Shown here piece by piece: positions 51,101 to 63,450 of a DNA stretch of 64,000 nucleotides. This stretch comes from Glandiceps talaboti (lineage: Eukaryota > Hemichordata > Enteropneusta > Spengelidae), in the NCBI RefSeq assembly GCF_964340395.1, contig NC_135560.1, forward strand, positions 2,041,501 through 2,105,500. The letters are read 5' to 3'. Under the pieces are notes generated by a model. The model was not told the DNA's origin, did not search any database, and worked only from the letters and a program-made list of their open reading frames with translations. Positions within the stretch are counted from its first letter, which is position 1. Every line of letters starts with the position of its first letter. The position numbers and the translations under genes are program-made.

Positions 51101-51485
51101 GTGCTGCAAGTATGCTTTTTAGCAGACATACGAGTTTTCAAGAATGATAATGGCCATGTTTGAATCGTATTGATTTATCAAACCTTTACGTTCAAATTCA
51201 AGATCATTTTTCAACTACAATCAATGAATAGGTACTGGGGAACACTTGTGCCAAAATTAGGGTTATTATGTCTCCAATAAGTATACTTTTTTCCAGAAAT
51301 ATGAGATTTTAAAGTGTTGTGGCGGCCATTTTGAATTTTATTGATTTATGCAAATTTATGCAAATATTGAAGAGGGCTCCCAATCTAAAATCAATCAGTA
51401 GGTCCTAAAGAACATTCGTGCCAAATTTGGTGCTTTTATCCGGCGTGTAACAATAATCCTCAAAACTGGTGTTAAGCCACCTGAC
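48185..51485. mobile_element. 3.3-kb element with long inverted ends flanked by TA
   Basis: The left end GTCAGGTGGCTTA and about 170 further bases (ACACGCCGGATAAAAGCACC, TTAGGACCTACTTATTGA, GATTGGGAGCCC, CAAAATGGCCGCC) return inverted at the right end. TA flanks both ends. Next to the left end, five or six divergent copies of a roughly 190-bp unit follow (48230-49200). No transposase is seen; a 70-codon frame at 50935-51147 is unrecognised. TA flanks suggest Tc1/mariner-type mobilisation, as inference. Confidence 0.75.
49200..51200. other. Interior of the 3.3-kb element
   Basis: AT-rich, without coding signal that I recognise. Contains a C homopolymer near 49979 and a G homopolymer near 50806. 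Confidence 0.5.
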
Positions 51486-53290
51486 TAAAAGGGCTAGAAA
51501 CGAACCCCCAAAGGGCGTACATATACGTATACTCAAATAAGGGCCGGAGTAGCCCCCGGAGACAAGACACCTACCTACCAGGGCCGTAGCCTGACCAAAT
51601 TGCCGGGGGGGGGGGGCAGCACTTTGTCTTGGTGCAATCATGCATTTAAAATTTAGAAAGGTGCCAATTCACATAAATTTGCATACAATTTACATAATAT
51701 ATATTTTAGCATACGCAATTACATATCATAATAAAAAAATGCTGGTCAATGGGTAACCTAACCCATCACATTGGGTAGGTAGGTCGATTTATCTTTTCAC
51801 AATGCCTGACAGGATGTAAAAACAAACCAGGTCGAGTTTAGATAGATCGCATTCAGTCTTCTTGATACTGTCTCTTGCAATTTGTCTGCATAGCTACAGT
51901 TAGGAAATGTACACAATATACGGTTAAACAAATGGTGTAGTTCCTCTCACTATCTCTTCTTAAAAAAATTAAAAGGCCCCGCCAAATGAAACTCAAGCAT
52001 TATTTTAGCCACCCCTTCTGTCACCTACACTACAGTGGAGATCATATGTGATGCATAAGAGATAGCCAACTACAATAATACTCCGAACTCTAATTAGCTC
52101 TAATCTATACAGGGAGGTACTTAGCCAGACACCTTCCATCTTCTATTGGGAGAAAGACAATTATCACCTTGATTGCTACTGATTGGAAGGAGACAACTCC
52201 AAGGGTGAAAAAAAAAATGAAAAAAGACAGCGTAGGGGGATATTTAGAGGCATAAAATATTAAACCATAGACATAATTTAAAGTCTTACAATGCTTGAAT
52301 ATGGTAATAAAATACCAGAATTGAAACATTTATACCATGTATACTATTATCTGGAAGTGCATTTTTGTGGTTGTGGCAAAGCTGGAAGATATTTTGCGGA
52401 TGTGCACTTTGTAAATGACTTCTCCTGAAGTTTAATTTGGTTCCAAAAAATCCCAAAGTAAAACATTTCAAAACTGTCAGACTTTTGATGACAAAACCAC
52501 AAAACCGCAACAAGACGCTACAATTATTGCAGCTAGCCCAATGATAGCTCAGCCCACTCCAATGGTCGTAAACTTTGTTTGTACGCATCATCAGAGCCAA
52601 GTAACCACTGTATAAGATATTACATAATTTGGAATAGACTCAAAATTAATGTGTATTGTTACATGATCGAAATATTGAAATGTCGTTAATTTTGGGGGAA
52701 AAAATCCGAAGCCCGCATGAGGATATATTGCCCATCGTGTTTAGTAGTAGCCCGGAATACATGCAGATTTGATTTGGGTTTAGTAGTAGCCGGAATCCAA
52801 GCAGATTTGATTTTTTACACTGGCCTTTGATTGGCAAGACACATTGAATCCAGGCTAGTTTAGTAGATGATGAGTATTGTCCAGTCTATTATATTGAAAG
52901 GTTATTGAAAGTGGGATACGGCAAAATAAAATACACAACACATTTTTTTTAAATTATGACGAATCATCATGCTGTATGTAAAATTTTGAGAGTTGTTTAC
53001 AATTTCTTTATTCAGTTTTTAGAGAATTACTTGCATTGTTACTGTTATGATTAACAGTAAATTTGTTAAATTACACTTTTTTTACGATACAATACCCACT
53101 GGTAGTTGTGTAATAGAGTTGTTGTTTATTTGTCCCTTAGGGAGTGAGATCCTCTTCCTACTACAGAACTACAAGATCAAACACAAACTATAGTCATTCT
53201 TGATTTTTAAATTAAAGCCATAAAATCACACGACAAATCAGGAACTGTGGACAAATGTAGTCTAATTAGGTACACAATCATTCCCTACAC
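51486..53290. other. Intergenic stretch upstream of SSR2
   Basis: A G homopolymer lies at about 51605. A short duplication near 52740-52815 repeats GGGTTTAGTAGTAGCC and GCAGATTTGATTT. Nothing else is recognised. Confidence 0.45.
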
Positions 53291-53399
53291 AGTCCCTAAA
53301 AGTAATACGTGTCATCATTGTACACAAATTACAACACAGAATGTTCAAGCTTGTCAACAGAGGGCGTGAGTAAAGTCAGGTGGTAGTCATGTGAGTAAG

Positions 53400-53455
53400 G
53401 TAACCAATCGCATGAGAGCATTCGCATGTCCCTCTTTGACCTCAAGCGTTCAGCC
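53400..53455 (+). promoter_or_regulatory. SSR2 5' UTR/promoter candidate
   Basis: A CCAAT box (53404-53408) is about 50 bases before the ATG, so part of this must be promoter or leader. TCCCTCTTTGACCTC (about 53428) is pyrimidine-rich, as in some leader starts. No TATA box is seen. Confidence 0.3.
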
Positions 53456-53458
53456 ATG
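53456..53458 (+). CDS. SSR2: SSR2 exon 1 coding part (ATG only)
   Basis: The exon ends CAGCCATG|GTAAGT, so its only codon is the start. I chose it because exon 2 begins VRFTVIIS in phase 0 with no ATG of its own, and no other ATG-plus-donor of comparable quality was seen nearby. cDNA would settle it. Confidence 0.7.
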
Positions 53459-56400
53459 GTAAGTTCAATACACAGCGAACCTTTAAATTTCATCAAAAAG
53501 TCACCTGCATTCTGTGATCTGACGAAATGATATATCATTTTGGTGATGTGAAATACCTACTTGACAATCAGGGCGTTTTACATTTCCTAAATAAATCGTA
53601 ATTAGGCAGTAATAAAGACGAATTGTGGAAGGCAATGAACATAGTCCCTAAAAGTAATACGTGTCATCATTGTTCAATAAATGTTGACTTCCGTGTAATA
53701 GCTCATCGGTGTTCCCTCTGTTTCAAACGTTAATTGTCTAAGTCATTTTACAGTTTTGATGACAGTATAGTGCGCTTTGAAGATGTTTCAGGAACTAGTA
53801 GTGTTTGTACTACGACTCGGTGTACCAATGCGTGTACAGTACAGATTAGACAATGGCAAGACAATATTACAATATGGTGGTAGTGATGGTGGGGTTGCCA
53901 GTTATAATGGGGTGGGGGTTAATTCAGCCTAAGATTGTAAAAGGAATAATAGATGTCAGACGGATAATTGTTATCCCTTCTTAAATGGAATGATGGTAAC
54001 ATATTTGTATACTTCAACAATAGAAAATTGTTCACTGAGTTGCCAGGAAAACAAATATATCCAAAATTACACCATCATAAACTTTTTCTGAAAAATGAAA
54101 TTATACCTAATGCCGATCAAAAATCTAAACTACGATGTATGGGAAAATCATGACTTTACCAGAATTACATGTACATGTCTTCAGAGCATGCAAATTATTC
54201 TAAAATATTAATGGAGTTTCCAGTATTAAAGCTACAGGCTGGATAACACTTGTTTTCCATGAGTACAAAATGTAGGCCTTCAAGCCATATTTTAATTTCT
54301 TTATTAGTCCCCGCTGGACGAAGTCTGGGACGGGGACTTATGGATTGAGTTCTGTCCGTCCGGAGCCATTTCTTGGAGATGCCTGGACTAATTTTTTTTC
54401 AAACTTGGTACAGGGGCTACATAGTATGGCATACATATGCACGTCAATTTGTTTCATGATAAGATCCAATATGGCTGCCTAGCAGCCATTTTGTTTGCGA
54501 ATTTTCCCTCTCCAAAACCATAACTCAGACATGCCTGAACAGATCTCATTCAAAGTTGGTAATAGGACAGTGTTCTATGACATACATGTGCATATTCATT
54601 GTTGTCATGATACGATCCAATATGGCTGCCTGGCAGCCATTTTGTTTGTGAATTTTCCATGTCCAAAGCCATAACTCAGACAGGCTTGAACAGCTCTCAT
54701 TCAAAGTTGTATTAGCACAGTGTCCTATGACATACATGTGCATATCCATTTTTGTCGTGATACAATCCGATATGGCTGCCATTTTGTTGGTGCAGTTTTC
54801 ATGTCCGAAGCCATAACTGAGAGATGCTTGAACAGCACCTGACCCATCCTTTATTGTTGAATGGTTTATTCCATCACATCATCTTGAAGAGTAGGCATGT
54901 CCCATGTCCAACAAGGAGACACAACATGAGTAGGCATGTCCCATGTCCAACGGGCAGACACAACATGTCTAAGTCTGTTTGATTTAGGTTCACAAGTGTT
55001 GTTGCGTGATCAGAGTAGTGATATCAAGAAAATGACAACATAAACTGCCAATGTGAGGGAATGATCAGAGGCCAATGTGAGGGAATGATCAGGATGTGAT
55101 TCCTGCATTACACAAAGCACAGCAGTGGCAATTACAGATATATGTGTCATACTGCTATATCTCAAAGATGTAGACCGACAGATCAGCCATTTGCCAAAGG
55201 GCAGGCTACTAAGCCCAGACTGGTGACTGATTACATCATTAAAGTCTCTCAAAGATGGGGCTTATGCTATTATAAACAGTTTATTTTTATTAGTGTTCAT
55301 GAGTAAATTTACCCGAGTTCCTTGGTATTTCCTAAAAAAACTATTAGATAGTTTTGAGGTATGAAAAGCTAGTTTGACCATCTTCCCCTTTTTAACAAGT
55401 ACAATCTCAGACCACCAAAAGTCTTGATTTTTAGAGCATATGGATACTGATTTTTTGTTTTATTCTTTCAGGTGCGGTTTACAGTAATTATTAGTCTATT
55501 GTTGCTGGCAGGAGTAGGGTACTCAGAGGACACTGGTGCCAGACTTTTAGCATCCAAAAACATACTGAATCAATGGCTTGTAGAAGGGAAAGACTTGACA
55601 GTAGCTTACAATATATATAATGTTGGATCAAGGTTAGTTTTCACTTCTATAACTAACATAGTATGTGAGATACCTTGATAGTAACTATTACTAACACAGT
55701 ATTTGAAATACCTTGATAGTAACTATTACTAACATAGTATGTGAGATACCTTGATAGTAACTATTACTAACATAGTATTTGAGATACCTTGATAGTAACT
55801 ATTACTAACATAGTATTTGAAATACCTTGATAGTAACTATTACTAACACAGTATGTGAGATACCTTGATAGTAACTATTACTAACACAGTATTTGAAATA
55901 CCTTGATAGTAACTATTACTAACATAGTATGTGAGATACCTTGATAGTAACTATTACTAACACAGTATTTGAGATACCTTGATAGTAACTATTACTAACA
56001 TAGTATTTGAAATACCTTGATAGTAACTATTACTAACATAGTATGTGAGATACCTTGATAGTAACTATTACTAACACAGTATTTGAAATACCTTGATAGT
56101 AACTATTACTAACATAGTATGTGAGATACCTTGATAGTAACTATTACTAACATAGTATGTGAGATACCTTGATAGTAACTATTACTAACACAGTATTTGA
56201 AATACCTTGATAGTAACTATTACTAGCATAGTATGTGAGATACCTTGATAGTAACTATTACTAACATAGTATGTGAGATACCTTGATAGTAACTATTACC
56301 AACACAGTATTTGAGATACCTTGATAGTAACTATTACTAACATAGTATGTGAGATACCTTGATGGTAACTATTACTAACACAGTATTTGAGATACCTTGA

Positions 56401-58949
56401 TAGTAACTATTACTAACACAGTATTTGAGATACCTTGATAGAAACTATTACACAGTATTTGAGATACCTTGATAGAAACTATTACTAACACAGTATGTGA
56501 GATACCTTGATAGTACGGTAACTATTACTAACACAGTATTTGAGATACCTTGATAGTAACTATTACTAACACAGTATGTGAGATACCTTGATAGTAACTA
56601 TTACTAACACAGTATTTGAAATACCTTGATAGTAACTATTACTAACATAGTATGTGAGATACCTTGATAGTAACTATTACTAACATAGTATTTGAGATAC
56701 CTTGATAGTAACTATTACTAACATAGTATGTGAGATACCTTGATAGTAACTATTACTAACACAGTATTTGAAATACCTTGATAGTAACTATTACTAGCAT
56801 AGTATGTGAGATACCTTGATAGTAACTATTACTAACATAGTATGTGAGATACCTTGATAGTAACTATTACTAACACAGTATTTGAGATACCTTGATAGTA
56901 ACTATTACTAACATAGTATGTGAGATACCTTGATGGTAACTATTACTAACACAGTATTTGAGATACCTTGATAGAAACTATTACTAACACAGTATGTGAG
57001 ATACCTTGATAGTACGGTAACTATTACTAACACAGTATTTGAGATACCTTGATAGTAACTATTACTAACACAGTATGTGAGATACCTTGATAGTAACTAT
57101 TACTAACACAGTATTTGAGATACCTTGATAGTAACTATTACTAACACAGTATGTGAGATACCTTGATAGTAACTATTACTAACACAGTATGTGAGATACC
57201 TTGATAGTAACTATTACTAACACAGTATTTGAGATACCTTGATAGTAACTATTACTAACACAGTATTTGAGATACCTTGATAGTAACTATTACTAACACA
57301 GTATTTGAGATACCTTGATAGTAACTATTACTAACACAGTATGTGAGATACCTTGATAGTAACTATTACTAACACAGTATTTGAGATACCTTGATAGTAA
57401 CTATTACTAACACAGTATTTGAGATACCTTGATAGTAACTATTACTAACACAGTATTTGAGATACCTTGATAGTAACTATTACTAACACAGTATTTGAGA
57501 TGCCAATTTCAAATATTGTGTGAGAGACTGATAGAGAAAGATTAGTGTCATAATCACATGATACTCGTATAATGTGCATAATACAAAAGTGTGATAAAAG
57601 TTTGAAGTTATCTGAAGTTTTAGTGCAGTGTAGTATATTTACATATTTTTGCCAGTACAGATTTTATTTCTCTATGTTCATGACTGTTGCTAAGCAACTT
57701 TACATCATGGTGTTAGGCTAGCAATCAAGAAAAGTGTTATATCTTCAAGATGTTTTAATTATCATATATCTCCTTATTTCCAGTGCTGCTCTCAATGTTG
57801 AACTCAAAGACGATACATTTCCAACAGCCGACTTCCAGACTGTCAGTGGTAAATTCGTGGTAAGCTGGGACCGTATTGCACCTGGTAGCAACATGTCACA
57901 CACACTTATAGTACGCCCTCTTACAGCTGGATTCTTCAACTTCACATCAGCAACAATCACATATACTCCTCAAGAGGGTTTACAGCCCCAGGTGAGTAGT
58001 TGTACAAAGTAGCCAACCTTATTACTGACTGTATAACAAATATTGAAGGTTACTCTTTTCATACAGCTGAAAAATTGTGATGTATATATCTGTGATATCT
58101 GTGTAAACCATGTAAAAAGCATCTGTACAATGTAACTTAGTTCAATAGAATATACAAAATGTATATTAAATTGTGGTAGGACAGTCTTAATATATCACAT
58201 TTATAGGATGAGTGTGTTGTTCTATATATAGTGAAATGTGGAAGTAAATTAAAATACCATACCTATCTCACCAGTTTTCATTTCTTCTACCTAGGTTGGA
58301 TATACTAGCGCACCAGGTGAAGGAGGTATCATGGCGCTCAGAGATTTTGACAGAAAATTTTCACCACACTATGTAAGTATATATTAACAATTAAAAGAGA
58401 GAGAGAAGACTGTGCAGATGCAGAGAGATTAATATTATTTTATAACAATAACTTTTAGGGTAGGACTATAGAGAAAGTAGGAATGTGATGTGAAGTGTAT
58501 GAAACCATTTTAACTGTAGATAGGAGCATGTAGCCCTCAATAAACAAAATACTACATGTAGCCCTCAATACAAAATACTACATGTAGCCCTCACTACAAA
58601 ATACTACATGTAGCCCTCACTACAAAATACTACATGTAGCCCTCAATACAAAATACTACATGTAGCCCTCACTACAAAATACTACATGTAGCCCTCACTA
58701 CAAAATACTACATGTAGCCCTCACTACAAAATACTACATAGTTATTGATAAATGGTTAGCCCCTTCAGTAGTTCTGAGAATAGTAATGTTGGATTTTTCA
58801 TAACTTTTCATTGTTTTTTTACATTCCAGATGGACTGGGGAGCATTTGCAATAATGACTTTACCATCAATTGGAATACCATTTATGCTGTGGTACAGAAG
58901 TAAATCAAGATATGAACACGTACTTGACAAAAAAAACAAGAAACACTGA
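53456..58949 (+). CDS. SSR2: Translocon-associated protein subunit beta, 5 coding exons
   Basis: TRAP-beta is a single-pass ER membrane protein of the TRAP complex, which sits beside the Sec61 channel and assists translocation of secretory proteins. Exons 53456-53458, 55472-55632, 57784-57991, 58295-58372 and 58830-58949 join in phase to 189 residues (human 183). Residues 1-19 are a signal peptide ([19 protein letters not shown]). The lumenal domain starts [15 protein letters not shown] and includes YNIYNVGS and [14 protein letters not shown]. Two N-glycosylation sites, N91-M-S and N107-F-T, are at the family's usual positions. A transmembrane helix spans about 154-172 ([14 protein letters not shown]), followed by a basic tail ending KKNKKH. 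The gene runs divergently from NARS1. Confidence 0.96.
54300..54870. repeat. Degenerate tandem repeat with GTCCCCGC head, SSR2 intron 1
   Basis: Starts TTAGTCCCCGCTGGACGAAG and GGGACGGGGACTTATGG, then three diverged units of about 150 bp with ATACGATCCAATATGGCTGC and CAGCCATTTTGTTTG. Looks like an interspersed non-autonomous element. Confidence 0.5.
55472..55632 (+). CDS. SSR2: SSR2 exon 2
   Basis: Residues 2-54 plus two bases: hydrophobic signal core, [12 protein letters not shown], and YNIYNVGS. Acceptor TTCTTTCAG, donor AAG|GTTAGT. A 38-bp minisatellite begins about 20 bases into the intron. Confidence 0.95.
55640..57501 (+). repeat. Minisatellite, 38-bp unit, about 49 copies, SSR2 intron 2
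   Basis: Unit AGTAACTATTACTAACACAG plus TATTTGAGATACCTTGAT; main variants are TAGTATG and GAAATACC. Nearly every unit carries TACTAAC on the transcribed strand. Block duplications are visible (56.2-56.5 versus 56.8-57.0 kb share AGTACGGTAAC and GATGGTAAC). Confidence 0.97.
57784..57991 (+). CDS. SSR2: SSR2 exon 3
   Basis: Residues 55-124, the lumenal immunoglobulin-like part, with [13 protein letters not shown] and [11 protein letters not shown] carrying both N-glycosylation sites. Acceptor TTATTTCCAG, donor CAG|GTGAGT. Confidence 0.97.
58295..58372 (+). CDS. SSR2: SSR2 exon 4
   Basis: Residues 125-150, [11 protein letters not shown] and FDRKFSPHY, the conserved stretch before the membrane helix. 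Acceptor CTACCTAG, donor TAT|GTAAGT. Confidence 0.96.
58540..58740. repeat. Minisatellite, 26-bp unit, about 7 copies, SSR2 intron 4
   Basis: Unit CCCTCACTACAAAATACTAC plus ATGTAG, nearly perfect. Confidence 0.95.
58830..58949 (+). CDS. SSR2: SSR2 exon 5 (membrane helix, stop codon)
   Basis: Residues 151-189, [19 protein letters not shown] and the lysine-rich cytosolic tail, ending TGA at 58947-58949. Acceptor ACATTCCAG. Confidence 0.97.
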   Translation: MDWGAFAIMTLPSIGIPFMLWYRSKSRYEHVLDKKNKKH

Positions 58950-58991
58950 CAATTTCATCAGCCATGTCGTGTACTTTTTGGAGATGAAAAT

Positions 58992-58997
58992 AATAAA
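58992..58997 (+). terminator. SSR2: SSR2 poly(A) signal
   Basis: AATAAA 43 bases after the stop codon gives a very short 3' UTR. The 28-bp array starts about 25-30 bases further, at the expected cleavage site. Confidence 0.7.
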
Positions 58998-59020
58998 CCT
59001 TTTGTTTTTTAAAAGACAAA

Positions 59021-62000
59021 TAATGTATACTGTATTTGTACAAAAATAATGTACACTATGTATTAGTAAACAAATGATGTACACCATGTATTAGTACACA
59101 AATAATGTACACCATGTATTAGTACACAAATGATGTACACCATGTATTAGTACACAAATAATGTACACCATGTATTAGTACACAAATGATGTACACTATG
59201 TATTAGTACACAAATAATGTACACTATGTATTAGTACACAAATGATGTACACCATGTATTAGTATACAAATGATGTACATTATGTATTAGTACACAAATG
59301 ATGTACACTATGTATTAGTACACACATGATGTACACTATGTATTTGTACAAAAATAATGTACACTATGTATTAGTACACAAATGATGTACACCATGTATT
59401 AGTACACAAATAATGTACACCATGTATTAGTACACAAATGATGTACACCATGTATTAGTACACACATGATGTACACCATGTATTAGTACACACATGATGT
59501 ACACTATGTATTAGTACACACATGATGTACACTATGTATTAGTACATCATGTACACCATGTATTAGTATACAAATGATGTACACTATGTATTAGTACACA
59601 AATGATGTACACCATGTATTAGTACACAAATGATGTACACCATGTATTAGTACACAAATGATGTACACCATGTATTAGTACACAAATGATGTACACCATG
59701 TATTAGTACACAAATAATGTACACCATGTATTAGTACACAAATGATGTACACCATGTATTAGTACACAAATAATGTACACCATGTATTAGTACACAAATG
59801 ATGCACACCATGTATTAGTACACAAATGATGTACAACATGTATTAGTACACAAATAATGTACACCATGTATTAGTACACAAATGATGTACACTATGTATT
59901 AGTACACACATGATGTACACCATGTATTAGTACACAAATAATGTACACCATGTATTAGTACACAAATGATGTACACTATGTATTAGTACACAAATGATGT
60001 ACACCATGTATTAGTACACAAATGATGTACACCATGTATTAGTACACAAATGATGTACACTATGTATTAGTACACAAATGATGTACACCATGTATTAGTA
60101 CACAAATGATGTACACGATGTATTAGTACACACATGATGTACACTATGTATTTAGTACACACATGGTGTACAATATGTATTAGTACACAAATGATGTACA
60201 CCATGTATTAGTACACAAATAATGTACACTATGTATTAGTATACAAATGATGTACACCATGTATTAGTACACAAATGATGTACACTATGTATTAGTACAC
60301 AAATGATGTACACTATGTATTAGTACACAAATGATGTACACCATGTATTAGTACACACATGATGTACACCATGTATTAGTACACACATGATGTACACCAT
60401 GTATTAGTACACAAATGATGTACACTGTATTAGTACACAAATGATGTACACTATGTATTAGTACACAAATAATGTACACCATGTATTAGTACACACATGA
60501 TGTACACTATGTATTAGTACACAAATGATGTACACCATGTATTAGTACACAAATAATGTACACTATGTATTAGTACACAAATAATGTACACCATGTATTA
60601 GTACACAAATAATGTACACTATGTATTAGTACACAAATAATGTACACTATGTATTAGTACACACATGATGTACACCATGTATTAGTACACACATGATGTA
60701 CACTATGTATTAGTACACAAATAATGTACACTATGTATTAGTACACAAATAATGTACACCATGTATTAGTACACCATGTACACTATGTATTAGTACACAA
60801 ATAATGTACACTATGTATTAGTACACAAATAATGTACACCATGTATTAGTACACAAATGATGTACACCATGTATTAGTACACACATGATGTACACCATGT
60901 ATTAGTACACAAATGATGAACACTATGTATTAGTATACAAATGATGTACACTGTATTAGTACACAAATGATGTACACCATGTATTAGTACACAAATGATG
61001 TACAGCATGTATTAGTACACACATGATGTACACCATGTATTAGTACACAAATGATGTACACCATGTATTAGTACACAAATAATGTACACTATGTATTAGT
61101 ATACAAATAATGTACACTATGTATTAGTACACCATGTACACTATGTATTAGTATACAAATGATGTACACTATGTATTAGTACACAAATGATGTACACCAT
61201 GTATTAGTACACAAATAATGTACACTATGTATTAGTACACAAATAATGTACACTATGTATTAGTACACAAATAATGTACACCATGTATTAGTACACAAAT
61301 GATGTACACTATGTATTAGTACACAAATAATGTACACCATGTATTAGTACACACATGGTGTACACTATCTATTAGTACACAAATAATGTACATTATGTAT
61401 TAGTACACAAATGATGTACACTATGTATTAGTACACAAATAATGTACACCATGTATTAGTACACAAATGATGTACACCATGTATTAGTACACACATGATG
61501 TACATTATGTATTAGTACACAAATGATGTACACTATGTATTAGTACACAAATAATGTACACCATGTATTAGTACACAAATGATGTACACCATGTATTAGT
61601 ATACAAATGATGTACATTATGTATTAGTACACAAATGATGTACACTATGTATTAGTACACAAATAATGTACACTATGTATTAGTACACAAATAATGTACA
61701 CTATGTATTAGTATACAAATAATGTACACTATGTATTAGTACACCATGTACACTATGTATTAGTATACAAATAATGTACACTATGTATTAGTATACAAAT
61801 AATGTACACTATGTATTAGTACACAAATAATGTACACTATGTATTAGTATACAAATAATGTACACTATGTATTAGTATACAAATGATGTACATTATGTAT
61901 TAGTACACAAATAATGTACACTATGTATTAGTACACAAATAATGTACACTATGTATTAGTATACAAATAATGTACACTATGTATTAGTACACCATGTGCA

Positions 62001-63450
62001 CTATGTATTAGTATACAAATAATGTACACTATGTATTAGTACACCATGTACACTATGTATTAGTATACAAATGATGTACACTATGTATTAGTACACAAAT
62101 AATGTACACTATGTATTAGTACACAAATGATGTACACTATGTATTAGTACACAAATGATGTACACTATGTATTAGTACACAAATAATGTACACTATGTAT
62201 TAGTACACAAATAATGTACACTATGTATTAGTACACAAATAATGTACACCATGTATTAGTACACAAATGATGTACACTATGTATTAGTACACAAATAATG
62301 TACACCATGTATTAGTACACACATGGTGTACACTATCTATTAGTACACAAATAATGTACATTATGTATTAGTACACAAATGATGTACACTATGTATTAGT
62401 ACACAAATAATGTACACCATGTATTAGTACACAAATGATGTACACCATGTATTAGTACACACATGATGTACATTATGTATTAGTACACAAATGATGTACA
62501 CTATGTATTAGTACACAAATAATGTACACCATGTATTAGTACACAAATGATGTACACTATGTATTAGTACACAAATAATGTACACTATGTATTAGTACAC
62601 AAATAATGTACACTATGTATTAGTATACAAATAATGTACACTATGTATTAGTACACCATGTACACTATGTATTAGTATACAAATAATGTACACTATGTAT
62701 TAGTATACAAATAATGTACACTATGTATTAGTACACAAATAATGTACACTATGTATTAGTATACAAATAATGTACACTATGTATTAGTATACAAATGATG
62801 TACATTATGTATTAGTACACAAATAATGTACACTATGTATTAGTACACAAATAATGTACACTATGTATTAGTATACAAATAATGTACACTATGTATTAGT
62901 ACACCATGTACACTATGTATTAGTATACAAATAATGTACACTATGTATTAGTACACCATGTACACTATGTATTAGTATACAAATGATGTACACTATGTAT
63001 TAGTACACAAATAATGTACACTATGTATTAGTACACAAATGATGTACACTATGTATTAGTACACAAATGATGTACACTATGTATTAGTACACAAATGATG
63101 TACACCATGTATTAGTACACACATGATGTACACCATGTATTAGTACACAAATGATGTACACCATGTATTAGTACACAAATGATGTACACCATGTATTAGT
63201 ACACAAATGATGTACACCATGTATTAGTACACAAATAATGTACACTATGTATTAGTATACAAATAATGTACACTATGTATTAGTACACCATGTACACTAT
63301 GTATTAGTATACAAATGATGTACACTATGCATTAGTACCCAAATAATGTACACCATGTATTAGTACACAAATAATGTACACTATGTATTAGTACACAAAT
63401 AATGTATACTGTACTTGTACAAAAATAATGTACACTATGTATTTGTATAG
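59021..63450. repeat. Minisatellite, 28-bp unit, about 158 copies, just 3' of SSR2
   Basis: Unit ACACAAATGATGTACACCAT plus GTATTAGT. Variants are TGATG/TAATG, CACCATG/CACTATG and ACACA/ATACA, with shortened TACACCATGTACACTATG units. Two blocks of about 1 kb are tandem copies (offset 968 bp). It begins at the SSR2 3' end and fills 4.4 kb. Confidence 0.98.

Larger units (their letters stand above)
53291..53673. repeat. 31-bp direct repeats flanking SSR2 exon 1
   Basis: AGTCCCTAAAAGTAATACGT plus GTCATCATTGT occurs at 53291-53321 and, identical, at 53643-53673. SSR2 exon 1 and its promoter lie between the copies. Confidence 0.9.

Noticed and set aside
50935-51147. 70-codon frame in the 3.3-kb element
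   Set aside because: No domain or repeat of the pattern elsewhere; too short to support a gene.
54546-54782. 78-codon minus-strand frame
   Set aside because: It follows the 150-bp degenerate repeat and duplicates itself; not a gene.
55472-55678. GTG at 55472 as the SSR2 start codon
   Set aside because: It is the first codon after a strong acceptor (TTCTTTCAG); an upstream ATG at an exon end with a GTAAGT donor joins in phase.
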